A DNA stretch of 64,000 nucleotides from Adiantum capillus-veneris (lineage: Eukaryota; Streptophyta; Polypodiopsida; Polypodiales; Pteridaceae), in NCBI GenBank assembly GCA_014529385.2, contig CM043945.1, forward strand, positions 95,086,112 through 95,150,111, written 5' to 3'. How positions within the stretch are numbered: the first letter of the stretch is position 1; each line of letters opens with the position of its first letter. A program made the position numbers and the translations under genes. Positions 10,671-21,328 of the stretch are shown here, piece by piece. The notes under the pieces are model-generated. The model was not told the origin of the DNA. It saw only the letters and a program-made list of their open reading frames with translations, and ran no database searches.

Positions 10671-11965
10671 TTGGGCTTGAAGACACAGGGGATCATAGAC
10701 GAGACACAGGGAATTGCAATTATGGTTGACAGACCAGATGATGTGACTAAGAGGTTTCCTCTTCACAGGGTCAACAGACACATGAAGTGGGTGAGTTTTC
10801 AAGACCACCACAGACGGATGATGATATATTCAAGACCCAGTTGGCTATTGCTGTGGCTATGTTCACACAAGTAATGCAGAACCCGAGGTTTTTAGCCTTT
10901 CTGCAACCTCCTGTTCCGTCTCAGCAAGTTGGGTCACTGGATCATATTCAAAAGCCTGTTAAGGCTCGAGCACAGGTGATTCATATTGCACAGTCAATGG
11001 AAACACCTGTACACTTGACGGAGAACATGCAGTCTCCACAACCTGTGCCTAAGGTGCAAGAACAGGTGGCTGAGAGGCCAGTCTTTCAAGCTGTACCAGT
11101 TCAGCCAGCCACTTTTCAGCAGCTTATAGCTGGTTCTAATGGGCAGGGAAGCAACCTACAGGCTATGCAACAAGTCTTCCCACCACCTTCAGTACACCCT
11201 GGCTATTTTGGAGGTGGATCGGTATTCCAGAGCATGGCTGTTCATGCACCTGGAAATCAGTTTTACACGCCAGGAACAGTGTTTGGGGGTGCTCAAACGA
11301 TGATGCCTAACCCCATGTATGGTGTCACGGGCATGCTACCAGGGTTTCAAAGCACTCAGGGCCAATTTGGGATGCCACAGGCAAATTTTGGTATGGCTGG
11401 AATTACAAATCAGCAGCCAAATATGGCATTTCCAGGTCAACTTAATTGCGGACAGGGAACACAAATGAACCCTAACAGTGTTCCCATGTTTCAGTCACTT
11501 CATATGACAATTTAACGCCGCTGGAGAGGCCAACTCCATACAAAGAAGGTGGCAAAGGTGTGACTTTCACGACCTTTACAGGGTTTGATGACAGGAAGAA
11601 GGCTCTCTCATTCCTCCAGCAGTTTTGACAAGGCCTATGCAGGGGGAAACTTTACAGAGGCTTCAAAGGTCCGCAAGGCAACCACTTTCTTGACAGGGAA
11701 TGCGGGACAATGGTGGACAACTTTATTGCTCCAAGGGCAAGCTCCGTCCACATGGATTTATTTCAAACAGATTTTTGCAGCAGCATGGTTATCTGATGAT
11801 TTCGAAGCAGATGTCATGACACAATGGCACCAGCTTAATGCTGCCGCTTGCAAGAATCTGGATGATTACAATCGGAAGTTTTGGAAAGCTCTACTTCCAG
11901 TAACTTCCTATAGGTTTGTGCCATTGACAGAACAGATTGAAAAATACTGTTGTGGCCTACCCTAA
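10671..11965 (+). pseudogene. gag (chromovirus), frameshifted
   Basis: A Gln/Pro/Gly/Met-rich N-terminal region (10787-11512) ends at TAA. A capsid-type domain follows (AYAGGNFTEASKVRKATTFL and GQWWTTLLLQ, then FKQIFAAAWL), up to 11962. Around 11500 the frame shifts by one base and near 11628 it shifts back; the stretch between (TPYKEGGKGVTFTTFTGFDD) is in the other frame. An in-frame TAA at 11963-11965 then separates it from the zinc-knuckle part. The true start is unclear: an ATG near 10722 opens a different frame that joins only through another shift. Gag would assemble the cytoplasmic particle. Confidence 0.85.
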
Positions 11966-13102
11966 GGATTGAGAAAATACTGCATGAAGACCAAAGTCAC
12001 TACTTTGACGCAGCTCATCGAGGTAGCAAACACTGGCAATGGTTTGCTCAAGGGAGAAGATTGTGAATTCAATACTGGCGTCAAGGAAGGATCAGCCAAG
12101 AAAAATTCAGCGAAGAAGTATGTTCCCAAGGAGGCTCCGAAAGTGTCTCAGGAGCCAGCCAACGTAGGGAAAGACAAAGCTACGGCTGAATCAGAAAAAG
12201 GACCAGTGAAGAAATGGAAAAGACGTTTTCCTCGCAAGTCGGAAGAGCAAAAGAAGGTCCTGAGGTCAGAGAACAAATGCTTCATCTGTGAGCAGCCTGG
12301 CCACATTGCTTACAATTGTCCTACAAAGAAAAGGCCAGTTGATTCTGAAGACAAGGAAGACAAGAAAGGAAAGAAGCCCATGGCTGGTCTAGTGCCAGAT
12401 ATGGTCGGCGACAAGCCAAATTCAAATGCAAGTGAGCTTTGCAGAGCATGGGGAAAGGTCAGGGATCAAACAATGCTTATCTTCTTTGATCCAAGTGCCA
12501 AAGCCAACTTCATTTCCCCAGAATTGGCTTCGAAGTTGGGAATCAGACCTGAAGAGATGGGGTATATAGCAGAGGCAGGTTTGGCATGTCCTGGCCATAC
12601 AGAGGCTGTGACACCCATCATTGGAAAGTTGTGCCTACATATCCAGTCCTATGTAGATGCTGAAGAATTTTACATCATGCCAGTGGACGGATGTGATGTG
12701 TTGCTAGGTATTCCTTGGTTGTTTCGTGTACAGGGAATCATGGATGCCTACAACAAAAAGATCACTGTACAGAGCAGGGGAAAGACTCACATTCTGGATG
12801 TAAAGCTTAAAGGGGAGTCTATTCCCACTGTATCAGCTTCTGCTATTACTTCTGTAATGAAAAAGCATCTTTCTGCGTACTTGGTTTTTGCACGTGAAGT
12901 AGATTGTGATGAATCAAATTTATTTATGCTAGATAAAGAAAGGTCAATGTTTTTACAACAGTGTAGTGACTGTTTTTCTGATTCATTACTGTCTCAATTA
13001 CCGCCAGAGAGACCCGAGGACCATGCGATAGATTTGGTGCTAGGCAGTAGCCCACCAAATAAGCCTCCGTACAGGGTTAGGCGGCTCAGCAGAAAGAGAT
13101 AA
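11966..13102 (+). pseudogene. gag zinc knuckle and aspartic protease (chromovirus)
   Basis: The frame continues in phase from gag after the TAA stop. A CCHC knuckle CFICEQPGHIAYNCP lies near 12278-12322. The protease segment FFDPSAKANFISPELASKLG lies near 12482-12541, and its second conserved strand DVLLGIPWL near 12695. The catalytic motif reads D-P-S-A. D-P-G is a known variant in plant Ty3/gypsy proteases, but Ser in place of Gly here may be a damaging change. The frame ends at TAA 13100-13102, after a one-base shift near 13080 that separates it from RT. Confidence 0.85.
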
Positions 13103-14470
13103 TGGGCCAAGTACATGAGCTGTTAGAAAAGGGGCTGACTCAGCCCAGTTCATCTCCATTCTGTTCTCCAGTGTTGTTGGTGCAGAAAAAGGATGGCTCA
13201 TGGCGTATGTGCATCGACTACCGTGCACTGAACAAGAATACCATCAAGAATAGGTTCCCTATACCTAGAATTGATGATATTCTGGACAAATTAGGAGCAG
13301 CTATGTTTAGCAGGATAGATTTAAAGAGTGGGTACCATCAGATCCGCATTAGATCAGAGGATGTGCACAAGACTGCTTTTAGAACAACGTTTGGCCTTTA
13401 CGAATTTTTAGTGATGCCCTTTGGTCTCACAAATGCTCCTGCTACGTTCAATAGGATGATGGACAAAATTTTCTGTCCACACCAGCAGTTTGTTGGTACA
13501 TTCTTTGATGACATGATAATCTACTCAAAGAATGAAGAGGAGCATAGGCATCACTTGGCCATTGTGTTCAAAGAGCTACGCAGTCATAGGTTGCTCATCA
13601 ATGCAAAGAAAAGTGAATTTTTTCTGGAAGAGATTCACTTTCTTGGACACATTGTCTCAAAGGATAGTGTCAGAATGGATCCTGCAAAAGTTGAAGCGAT
13701 CAAGTCATGGCCAGATTTGAAGACGATGCATGATGTCCGAAGTTTCTTGGGACTATGCTCCTATTACAGAAGGTTTATCCGAAATTTCGCTGAGATTGCT
13801 TCACCTTTACATGCTCTTCAAAAGAAGGCAGTCACCTTTAGATGGACACAGAAAGAGATTTCAGCTTTTAATCTCTTAAAGGAAAAGATGACTTCAGATC
13901 CAGTCATTGTGTTGCCAGATCTTAGGAAGTCGTTTGTGGTCCAGTGCGATGCCTACGGTAGTAGCATTGGTGCAGTGCTAATGCAAGATGGCAGGGTAGT
14001 AGCCTATGAGAGCAGAATTTTGCAAGGGCCAGAGATGACCATGCAGGTCTATGAGAAAGAGTTACTGGCTGTGATTCATGCGCTCTTAAGTTGGAAACAC
14101 TACCTGCTAGGTGCAGATTTCGTTGTTCAAACGGACCATCAGACCTTGCGATACTTCTTGACACAGACAAAGTTATCTGAGAAGCATATGCGATGGGCGA
14201 ATATTTTGTCCATGTTCCATTTTCAGATTGTGCATGTGGAAGGCAAGAAGAACGTTGTGGCTGATGCCTTGTCAAGGAAGCCACAAATTTCAGCTGTGTC
14301 AATTCCTTATCATCATGAACTTGATGATATGAGGGAACAATATGCAAATGATGAAGATTTTGCAAGGGTCTTCGAGCAGTCAATGGATGGACGTCATGAA
14401 CACTATCTTCTCAAAGATGGGTTCATGATGATGCATGGCGGATTGTGTGTCACAAAGCATTGCGACGCAA
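13102..14470 (+). pseudogene. reverse transcriptase and RNase H (chromovirus)
   Basis: RT starts with QVHELLEKGL and shows SPVLLVQKKDGSWRMCIDYR, then [15 protein letters not shown] (motif A), [15 protein letters not shown] and the catalytic FFDDMIIYSK near 13502-13530 (F-x-D-D form, common in plant chromoviruses). RNase H follows (VVQCDAYGSSIGAVLMQDG, then YEKELLAVIHAL and QTDHQTLRYFL). It makes the cDNA from element RNA and removes the RNA strand. The domains are uninterrupted, but a one-base shift near 14455-14470 puts integrase in another frame. Confidence 0.93.
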
Positions 14471-15773
14471 AGTTATGGAAGAGAGTCATGTCCCACCGTA
14501 TGCAGGGCATCGTGGTATCGATGCTACAGTTAAAGCGGTTGAGACATTCTTCTATTGGCCTACATTGAGAAGAGATGTGGATGCCTTTGTGCGAGAATGC
14601 CTAATTTGCCAGAAGGTCAAGTTTGACAGGCAAAAGGCACCAGGGTTATTGCAACCACTACCTATTCCAGATAAACCATGGGAAAGTATTGCTATGGATT
14701 TTATCTTTGATCTTCCGAGAACGCAGACAGGAAACGATGGTATTTGGACCATTATTTGCAGATTCAGTAAACAGGCTCATTTTATTCCTGTCAGGAAGAA
14801 GATAAAGCCAGATCAGATGGCACGCTTGTTTATGAGCAATATTTTCAAGTATCATGGCATGCCACAGTCGATTGTTAGCGACCGTGATCCACGCATGACA
14901 AGTTTGTTCTGGAGAGGCTTGTTTGAGAATATGGGCACCATGCTCAAATTCTCTTCGTCATTTCATCCTCAAACAGATGGGCAGTCAGAAGAGGCAAATT
15001 CTACCGTCCTAGATCTGCTAAAGTGCTACGTGTCAGAGCACAAAGGAAAGTGGGAGCAATATTTGCCATTGGTGGAGTATGCATACAATAATACAGTGCA
15101 TTCATCAACTGGCAAGGCACCTTTTGAAATAGTTGAAGGTGGCAAGAAAGTTCCTCCCATACTGCATACAAAGGACAAGATATTTGAAGCAGATAAGTAT
15201 GTTCAGGACATAGATGAAATGTACAAGAAGGTCAAAGTGGCCTTAGAAAAGACTCAGGCAAAGCAAAAGAAAGCAGTTGATCGTCACCGTCGTGAAGTGG
15301 TATTTTCACTTGGTGATTGGGTGCTTCTACGCTTTGAAAAGGCAAGGTTAAAGAAGATGAAGGGCAAGGAAAGACTGTTTCCAAAGCTCAACATGCGTTA
15401 CTATGGGCCTTTTCAAGTGTGCGACATAATCAGTGATGTTGCATATAGGCTGAAATTGCCTGACAGTTGGAAGATTCACAATGCGTTTCATGTGAGTCTT
15501 CTCAGACCCTATGTGGGTGATGTGCCAGAGGATATGCCAGCTGAAGATCAGCCGGAAGTCGAGGAACTTGACGAGATCTTGGTCCCCGAACAGAGTTTGG
15601 CACACAAAGAAAGAAAAGTGAAAGGCAAGGTTGCTAGGCGTTACTTGGTAAAGTTCAGAAACTATCCACCAATGGATGCTAAGTGGATGGAAGAAGGTGA
15701 ACTTGCAGAGTCACCAATTGTGTTATCACTTTACCTTGAAGCCTTCGATTTGCAACCTACCTTGACCCCTTGA
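14445..15773 (+). pseudogene. integrase with C-terminal chromodomain (chromovirus)
   Basis: The zinc-binding H-H-C-C region (HVPPYAGHRG ... CLICQKVKFD) is followed by the DDE core: MDFIFDLP, SIVSDRDPRM and SFHPQTDGQSEEANST. A GPF-type segment (RYYGPFQVCDII) and a chromodomain (RRYLVKFRNYPPMDAKWMEE, near 15630-15700) complete it. The chromodomain would direct insertion to particular chromatin and defines the chromovirus lineage. The frame is intact from 14445 to the TGA at 15773, but it is joined to RT only through a frameshift. Confidence 0.93.
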
Positions 15774-16346
15774 GTTTCAAAGCTACATGGATTGTCAGTG
15801 TGACAATGGCTTCTGAAAGAAATGATGTACATGGTATTTAGAGTGAGCTCAAATGAAATACCTGTTACATAAATGTTAGAGCTGTACAGATTGTCAGTTT
15901 GGCAATTGCTCTTATGGAATGTCCAAAAGTATGGTTAGTGCTATAGAAGTGAGTATTTCTTGTCAGTTTGTCAAGGATACAGTAATTGCTTCTATTAAAG
16001 GGTACATGTGTAACTGCATTCTTAAACTGTCGGTTTGGGTATGCTCGAAAGTGTTACTGGGTCCAACGTGTACTATAAGACAGTGGCAAAATGCGTAGCT
16101 ACCATTTTGTCATTGGAAAGTTAGTGACTCAAAGCAATGGCAGAGTGCGAAGCTACCACTATGTCATTGGGACAGGGTTCACACGTAGGCAATACATGTG
16201 TTGACGAGGTGTTGAATACACCAGGGTTGACAATGAGCATGTATGTGTCGTACATGTGTCGACAGGTGTTGAATACATCAGTGTTGACTGTGAGCATGTA
16301 CGACATAGATGCAAACGAGGACGCTTGAGATTTCAAGAGGGGGGTA
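15774..16346 (+). other. 3' untranslated region of the chromovirus with short repeats and PPT
   Basis: The region carries degenerate direct repeats: GTCAGT-type motifs at 15795-15975, a pair of ~57-bp units at 16080-16165 (AGCTACCA and GTCATTGG), and a pair at 16193-16307 (GGTGTTGAATACA and GAGCATGTA). It ends in a purine tract, TTTCAAGAGGGGGGTA (16331-16346), directly before the 3' LTR. That is the expected polypurine tract for plus-strand priming. Confidence 0.75.
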
Positions 16347-17823
16347 TGTCACCAGCGTGTGACTACTATCTATCCTTTTTGTTGATTTCTTTCTTATTAT
16401 CTATTTACTCACTTTTTGGAAACAACCCTCGGGAAATCTAACTGCCCTGCATTGCATAGCTAGTGTGGAACTGTCCAGAGGGAGTCGAGGCCTGAGGGCA
16501 AGAGAGCACTAAGGTTGGACAAAGACTATGGTTAGCCAAAGTGGGGTCATTGATTAGCCAAAGTGGAATCCTTTGCTACAGAGGCTACATTTCAGTTCTG
16601 GGTGTGGCTGCAGTGTACAAAGGGGGTCGGATGACCTAGAAAGATGCAATGGCAGCATCTCCTAAAATTTAGGGAATTGCTATTTTGGGACCTGTAAATG
16701 TGTTTGCGTCATTATCTCCGGAATGACAAGGAGAACATTTTCTTACTCTGCCGTGAAGTCAACTGGGCGACCGGTTGGGAGATTTTTAGGCGGCAACCCC
16801 GAAACGGGAAAATGCTTGTAAATGCGCCAAGTGGCACATTCTGGTGCACTTTCCTCATGCAAGAGAAGGTGGCGCTGAATTTTAAGCTGAGAGAAGCTCA
16901 TTTTCAGATTTTGTCACAGGTTAAGAGCTATGGAGTGCTTGCTTTCCCTCCTATGTACAGTGTGGTGCCAAGAGTGATGCCCTGCACGCTACGCACTGCC
17001 CTCTCTCTCCTCTATGGCAGTATGTTATGCCCCTCTAGTGGGCTTTTCATTTGACCAATGTATAGTTGTGTGGATTCATGCGCGATTGCCGAGGCAAGAG
17101 CCTCTTGCACACGTACTGGATTAGCTAGCGGCTAATCCCCCCGCAGGTACAGGTGAATTCGGAGAGGTTTCACGCCAGAAATCTCGTCGGATTCAAAGGG
17201 CAAGTAGCCCTACAGGTGCGGGAGCTCTAGGACTTGCTACGGATGCGACCGGCACACGAAACGGAGCCCGAAACAGTAAATTACAGCCTGCTGTGTATTT
17301 TTGCAGGTTTAGGGTTTTGGCCCTAAACGGACCCTAATACCCCCAGGAGGTTCGGGGACGCGAGGGGACCGTTGTACAGGCGATCTGGCGCATTTTCGGG
17401 GCTGAAAACAGAGAATTCAGCGTGCTGCAGATTCTCGCCAGGTTTTGCAAAGTGCCCGTATGCGTCAGGAAAGTCATTCAATGCGTGGGAATACTGACCG
17501 TGAAGGGTCCTAGTATAGTTATGCTGCCGAAATCGGGCCGGAACAGTTGAAATTCAGCCAAGTTTGTGCGGGGCAGCTTGTAGGGAACCACAACCTTTAT
17601 TCCCTCTTTTGAACAATAAAGAAATACCGAAAGGGGTGCCTAAGTTAGGGGCCAATCTGGTGTCGGTCTACTCATACAGGTGCAATCTAGCAGCCTGTAT
17701 CCCTCTCCCCTTTGTTGTGTCTTGAAAGTACAGGTAAAGTGGACGACAAATTAATTGGGTGAAAGCAAATAAGGTTTAAGTTTAAAGTCTACCGCCCTTT
17801 TTGGATTGAACAGGCCGGTTTCA
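16347..17823 (+). repeat. 3' LTR of the chromovirus
   Basis: The LTR is 1,477 bp and near-identical to 9136-10614, with TG...CA ends. It is followed by the ATTGT target duplication. The LTR core is at 17621-17640. Confidence 0.93.
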
Positions 17824-17828
17824 ATTGT

Positions 17829-18791
17829 TGCATACCCAGGCAATCTTACCCAATTAGGAATATTTGATGGTTGGCACATCACGATGCGACATAGATAGAT
17901 GCTTACATATACATGTTACAAGAGAGAACAAATAGGACCGCCAAGCACTCTTCCCAGACAGACGATCTTAGGCATGAAGATACTCAATGACAACCACCTC
18001 ACTCCGCCCCCAATTAATCTTAAAAGGTTCGGGCCATGAGCTTAGAGGACCGATCAGTGATACAACCAAACGCTCCCCAGACCACAACCTGCATTGCTTG
18101 GAGGCTCCAAATACAACTAAATGCTCCCCAAACCACCGGCATGTGTCGTTCAGAGGTTTTCCAGCTTACAACTGAACGCTCCCTAGACCACCGGTCTGTG
18201 TTGTTCAGAGGTTCCACATCCAACATGAACACTCCTCTCAGGAAAGCCCAAGCCGAAGATATTCAGAAGACGGCATGAAAAACCAAGCATTCTCAATTGG
18301 CACCAAAACAAGCTCAAAAGAGTTCGTTTCTATTACAAATAATTTTTTAAACAGTATTGTCAAACAAAGTTCAAAGAGTATCTTAATACAATTCAATCTT
18401 AAAATCATTCGGGGTTGGTCTCTATTACTTGAACTTTAAGGACGAGTGGCTTGTCGTTTTGCTACAAAGTGATGGTGTGATTTTGAATCTGGATGGTTGC
18501 ATCGTTCTTGTCGTGCCAAGGCATGCCTAGAAGAGCATCACAATTGCCCAACTTCATGATGTGAAAATCTGCTTTGTTGTGGTACTCATGGATGGTGACC
18601 AGAATTGCACTAATGAAAGGTACAACTTTTTTAGTTTTCCCGGTGGCTAGCTCGGCTTCAAGTTCTCCAACGAATTGATCGTACACAAAATCCATCTTTT
18701 TCAAGAATTCAGGATGGATGAAATTTCGATGGTTCCTGGGTCGAAGATAAGTGCACAGCAAAGGAGAGCTCACACATTGAAGCAAATGCAT
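17829..18791 (-). pseudogene. right piece of the split minus-strand element, with protease remnant
   Basis: Minus-strand sequence resumes after the chromovirus: the non-coding 3' part (17829-18420) with ~55-bp tandem units, then a protease-type frame at 18462-18791. That frame contains RNFIHPEFLKKMDFVYDQFV, then FHIMKLGNCDALLGMPWHDK. The catalytic Asp triplet region reads YLRPRNHRNFI, where relatives have FFDPGATENFI, so the active site is mutated. No pol is present. Confidence 0.75.
18036..18240 (-). repeat. ~55-bp tandem units (gag-only family, copy A)
   Basis: On the minus strand, units of the type CTGAACGACACATGCCGGTG followed by GTTTGGGGAGCATTTAGTTG recur about three times with substitutions. 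The same units occur at 23180-23370 (minus), and shorter versions at 8150-8235 and 28852-28880 (plus). Confidence 0.75.
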
Positions 18792-20025
18792 AGCGTTTTA
18801 AGAGGTGCTAGCTTTAAGGGTGACTCTACTCGAAGGGGATTTGTTGCACCCCTTAAGGGCATTTTGAAACGCTGCCCAGAGAAGGTGGTGGGGGTCAACA
18901 TCCGCAGTTTTTGCAATAGCCTCACAGATGTGCATTTCGAAACGCTGCTTGCTTAGGGCACCATTTTGATGGGCATCTTGAGATGCTGTCCCAACACTCA
19001 GAAGCTTCAACATGAGCGTTTTGATATGCAACTGCAGCATTGGACCTCGACCAGTTTTGTATGCAAATCATGTATCAAGTTTTGAGGGCCGTTCTCGAGA
19101 AGCCTCGGCAAAGATGAACCATGATCAAAACCAACAAATGGCTATGGATAGCAGATCAACCATCCAGTTAGTGGCATATGCTCAACCACAGTTCTCAAGG
19201 AAACCGGCAAGTTGTTTGGCTCGAGATTGTGAAGCCAAAAGCAAATGGATGAGTTCGCTGGAGGACAGAGGCAAAGGCAAGCTTGACAAGGATGTCAATA
19301 CTAGACTCTAGTACTCAGTTAGCTGCCTCGATACCCACGAGGTCTGACAACAGTTGTTATAAATGTGACATGACGCTTTGTTTGGCTCGGGAGTTTGAAG
19401 CCAAAGGCAAAAGCAGGAACTCACAGATAGAGGCAGACAAAGGCAAACTGGACAAAGATTACGGTAATAAATATTTAACACATGAGATCGGCATGGCACA
19501 CGTGGTGTCGACCACAATGGCCATGGCACCAGATTTCTAGTCAGAGGGCAGTTGCCGCCACTAGCTTAAGTCAGAGAGAGGCTTGTGAGTGGCAGAGAGG
19601 GGCAAGCGTGCTCCGTATAATTAATTTGGACCCTTCAATTGGAGTTCAAGTTCTCGGTGTTTGAACCCGTAGGTCGGAGTTCAAGGCACATGCATCTGGC
19701 AAGCATCTAAACACTATGGATGAGTGCACCAATCTATTGTTGTTGGTTGGATTATGGACAAGATGTGTCTCAAAGTTCATTGTCTGGAAAGTATTTTGGA
19801 CGTGATGTGTTCACAGTTCACGAATGGGGATCCTTGGACAGTGTGGTCTACAATTCAATTTTCTAAAAGGCAACCGATGCTCAAGATGGCATTTTTCTAA
19901 GGTACCAAGTTGAGGATTAGCAAATCCGAGGTGTATCTAGTAGTCTGCATTTGTTGGGGTGTCCATGGTAGCTTCTTCATCGACTTGGTCTCACTATTGA
20001 TGTCCACTATGAGCTGCAAAGAGGG
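18792..20025. other. unassigned stretch with repeated GC(A/G)TTTTGAAACGC motif and a 170-bp direct repeat
   Basis: Five imperfect palindromes of the type GCATTTTGAAACGCTGC occur at 18792, 18859, 18932, 18973 and 19016. A direct repeat follows: 19207-19292 and 19373-19462 both encode roughly CLAR(D/E)xEAKxK and then GKLDKD. No protein family is recognised. The rest up to 20025 shows no gene. The palindromes recur at 25821-26006, next to a small LTR, so this is probably internal DNA of that element. Confidence 0.5.
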
Positions 20026-20214
20026 TGTTAGAGTTTTGGCATCTCAAGTGAACTGCCGAAAGTGATCCCATTATTTAGTTTGGCTTTTAGGTATTTATTT
20101 TACTTATTTGTCAAAGTCTCGGTAGGGCAATTTACTAAGGTTGCTATATAAGCAACCCTCAACCCCCATTGTATTCACATCAATTATTCATTACCAAGGT
20201 TGGTTGGTTCAGGA

Positions 20215-20278
<64 letters not shown>

Positions 20279-20312
20279 GGGTCTCTACGCTTCCACATCG
20301 TCGACTTTGACA
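20026..20312 (+). mobile_element. short LTR with TATA box and (CT)n tract (unoccupied copy)
   Basis: The LTR starts TGTTAGAGTTTTGGCATCTC and ends CGACTTTGACA. It has TATATAAG at 20145-20152 and a long (CT)n tract at 20216-20275. The same LTR in minus orientation lies at 26103-28129, where LINE copies sit inside the (CT)n tract; this copy is the empty counterpart. A gag fragment of another family follows directly, without a primer-binding site, so the junction is chimeric. Confidence 0.8.
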
Positions 20313-20600
20313 AGAACAAATAGAGCAAAATGGCGTTTTGGAGTCCACGGAGTATCTGCAATTTCTCCTCGACGAGCTTTGCGACATTCTATCAAAGAAT
20401 CCTCAGCATAATCTCCGAGTTTTGTAGAGCTTTCAACAGTACTTGAATTACATGTTCCCACCTCTTTTGCCTCAGGTTGTTCCTCCTCCTCCAACACTAG
20501 AAAGCACAAGGGCTTCTAATCGACAATCTACTTAGTCTTCAATTCCAATCGGGGGAGTTTTCCAAAATATGGCTTGCAGTGTACCCAATGCAACCGTCAC
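20313..20600 (+). pseudogene. gag fragment, 5' part (split by insertion)
   Basis: The sequence GGGGGAGTTTTCCAAAATAT and GTACCCAATGCAACCG at 20550-20597 is the plus-strand counterpart of the minus gag at 4880-4980 (the MYPMQPPPPP region). The match stops at 20600 and resumes at 24859, so the gag was split by the element at 20601-24858. Confidence 0.75.
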
Positions 20601-21237
20601 TGTCACAAGACGGGCACCACGTGCCAATAGAAAAGGGCAGATTGAATAGACTTTTAGCACTTCAATAACAACTGAACTGAAAGAGAGACGACACGCGACA
20701 CGGAGTGGCGAAATTCCACCCCAGAGAGTATTGGCTCCAAACCTTGGCGCCCCTTTTGGTATTTCTTTATATTGCATCATCAAATTACAAGCCGGTACTC
20801 CAGACTCTGCACCTTCTCTAGGAAGCATGCTAGAGAATGAGCCCTAACCTCATATTTGAAGTCCCTTGGCCTGAAAAGGAGTTACAATAAAAAACCTTCA
20901 AAACTCAAAAGCTTCTGGTTCAAAAGCAATGCCAAAAAGCTACCCAGCGCAATTTACGAAAATCCGTACAGCTACCATGTCATCAACCAACGCAAAACGT
21001 GGAAATCCGTACAACCTGCCACGTCATCATGCCAACGCAATTTTCGGAAATCTACCACGTCATCAGTTTTTGCGTGTGGATCCTGCTTTATTTTAGTTTC
21101 TTTATGTCACTGGGTCCCCATAAGTTGGTAGGACTTCTTCTTCTGTTACTTGTCTTTCTTAGGGTTTAGGCCCCTCAGCCGGCATCTGCAAGTTGGCTCC
21201 ATTCGTCAGGGCTTTGACACGTCAGCAATTTGTTACA
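20601..21237 (-). repeat. 3' LTR of the minus-strand element
   Basis: The LTR is 637 bp and near-identical to 24206-24858. The conserved core lies at 20746-20765 (minus). The polypurine tract (AAGAATGGGAGA on the minus strand) abuts its right end. Confidence 0.9.
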
Positions 21238-21328
21238 TCTCCCATTCTTGAAAGAGAGTAATCGTCCACGATTACAATATATCTGCAAAACAACTCAAGT
21301 TAGTTCAAAAATTTCCCGAGGGTCATTT

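Larger units (their letters stand above)
9136..17823 (+). mobile_element. Ty3/gypsy chromovirus, complete length, coding-defective
   Basis: The two LTRs (9136-10614 and 16347-17823) begin TGTCACC and end GGTTTCA. They are flanked by an exact 5-bp target duplication ATTGT (9131-9135 and 17824-17828). The order gag, CCHC knuckle, protease, RT, RNase H, integrase, chromodomain is that of Ty3/gypsy chromoviruses. The coding region contains at least four single-base frameshifts and one in-frame stop, so this copy should not be autonomous. The LTRs differ at roughly 3 percent of sites by eye, implying an insertion that is not very recent. It lies inside a minus-strand gag-only element. Confidence 0.95.

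Noticed and set aside
13502-13530. RT catalytic motif F-x-D-D in place of Y-x-D-D
   Set aside because: This is a common form in plant chromoviruses, not a novelty.
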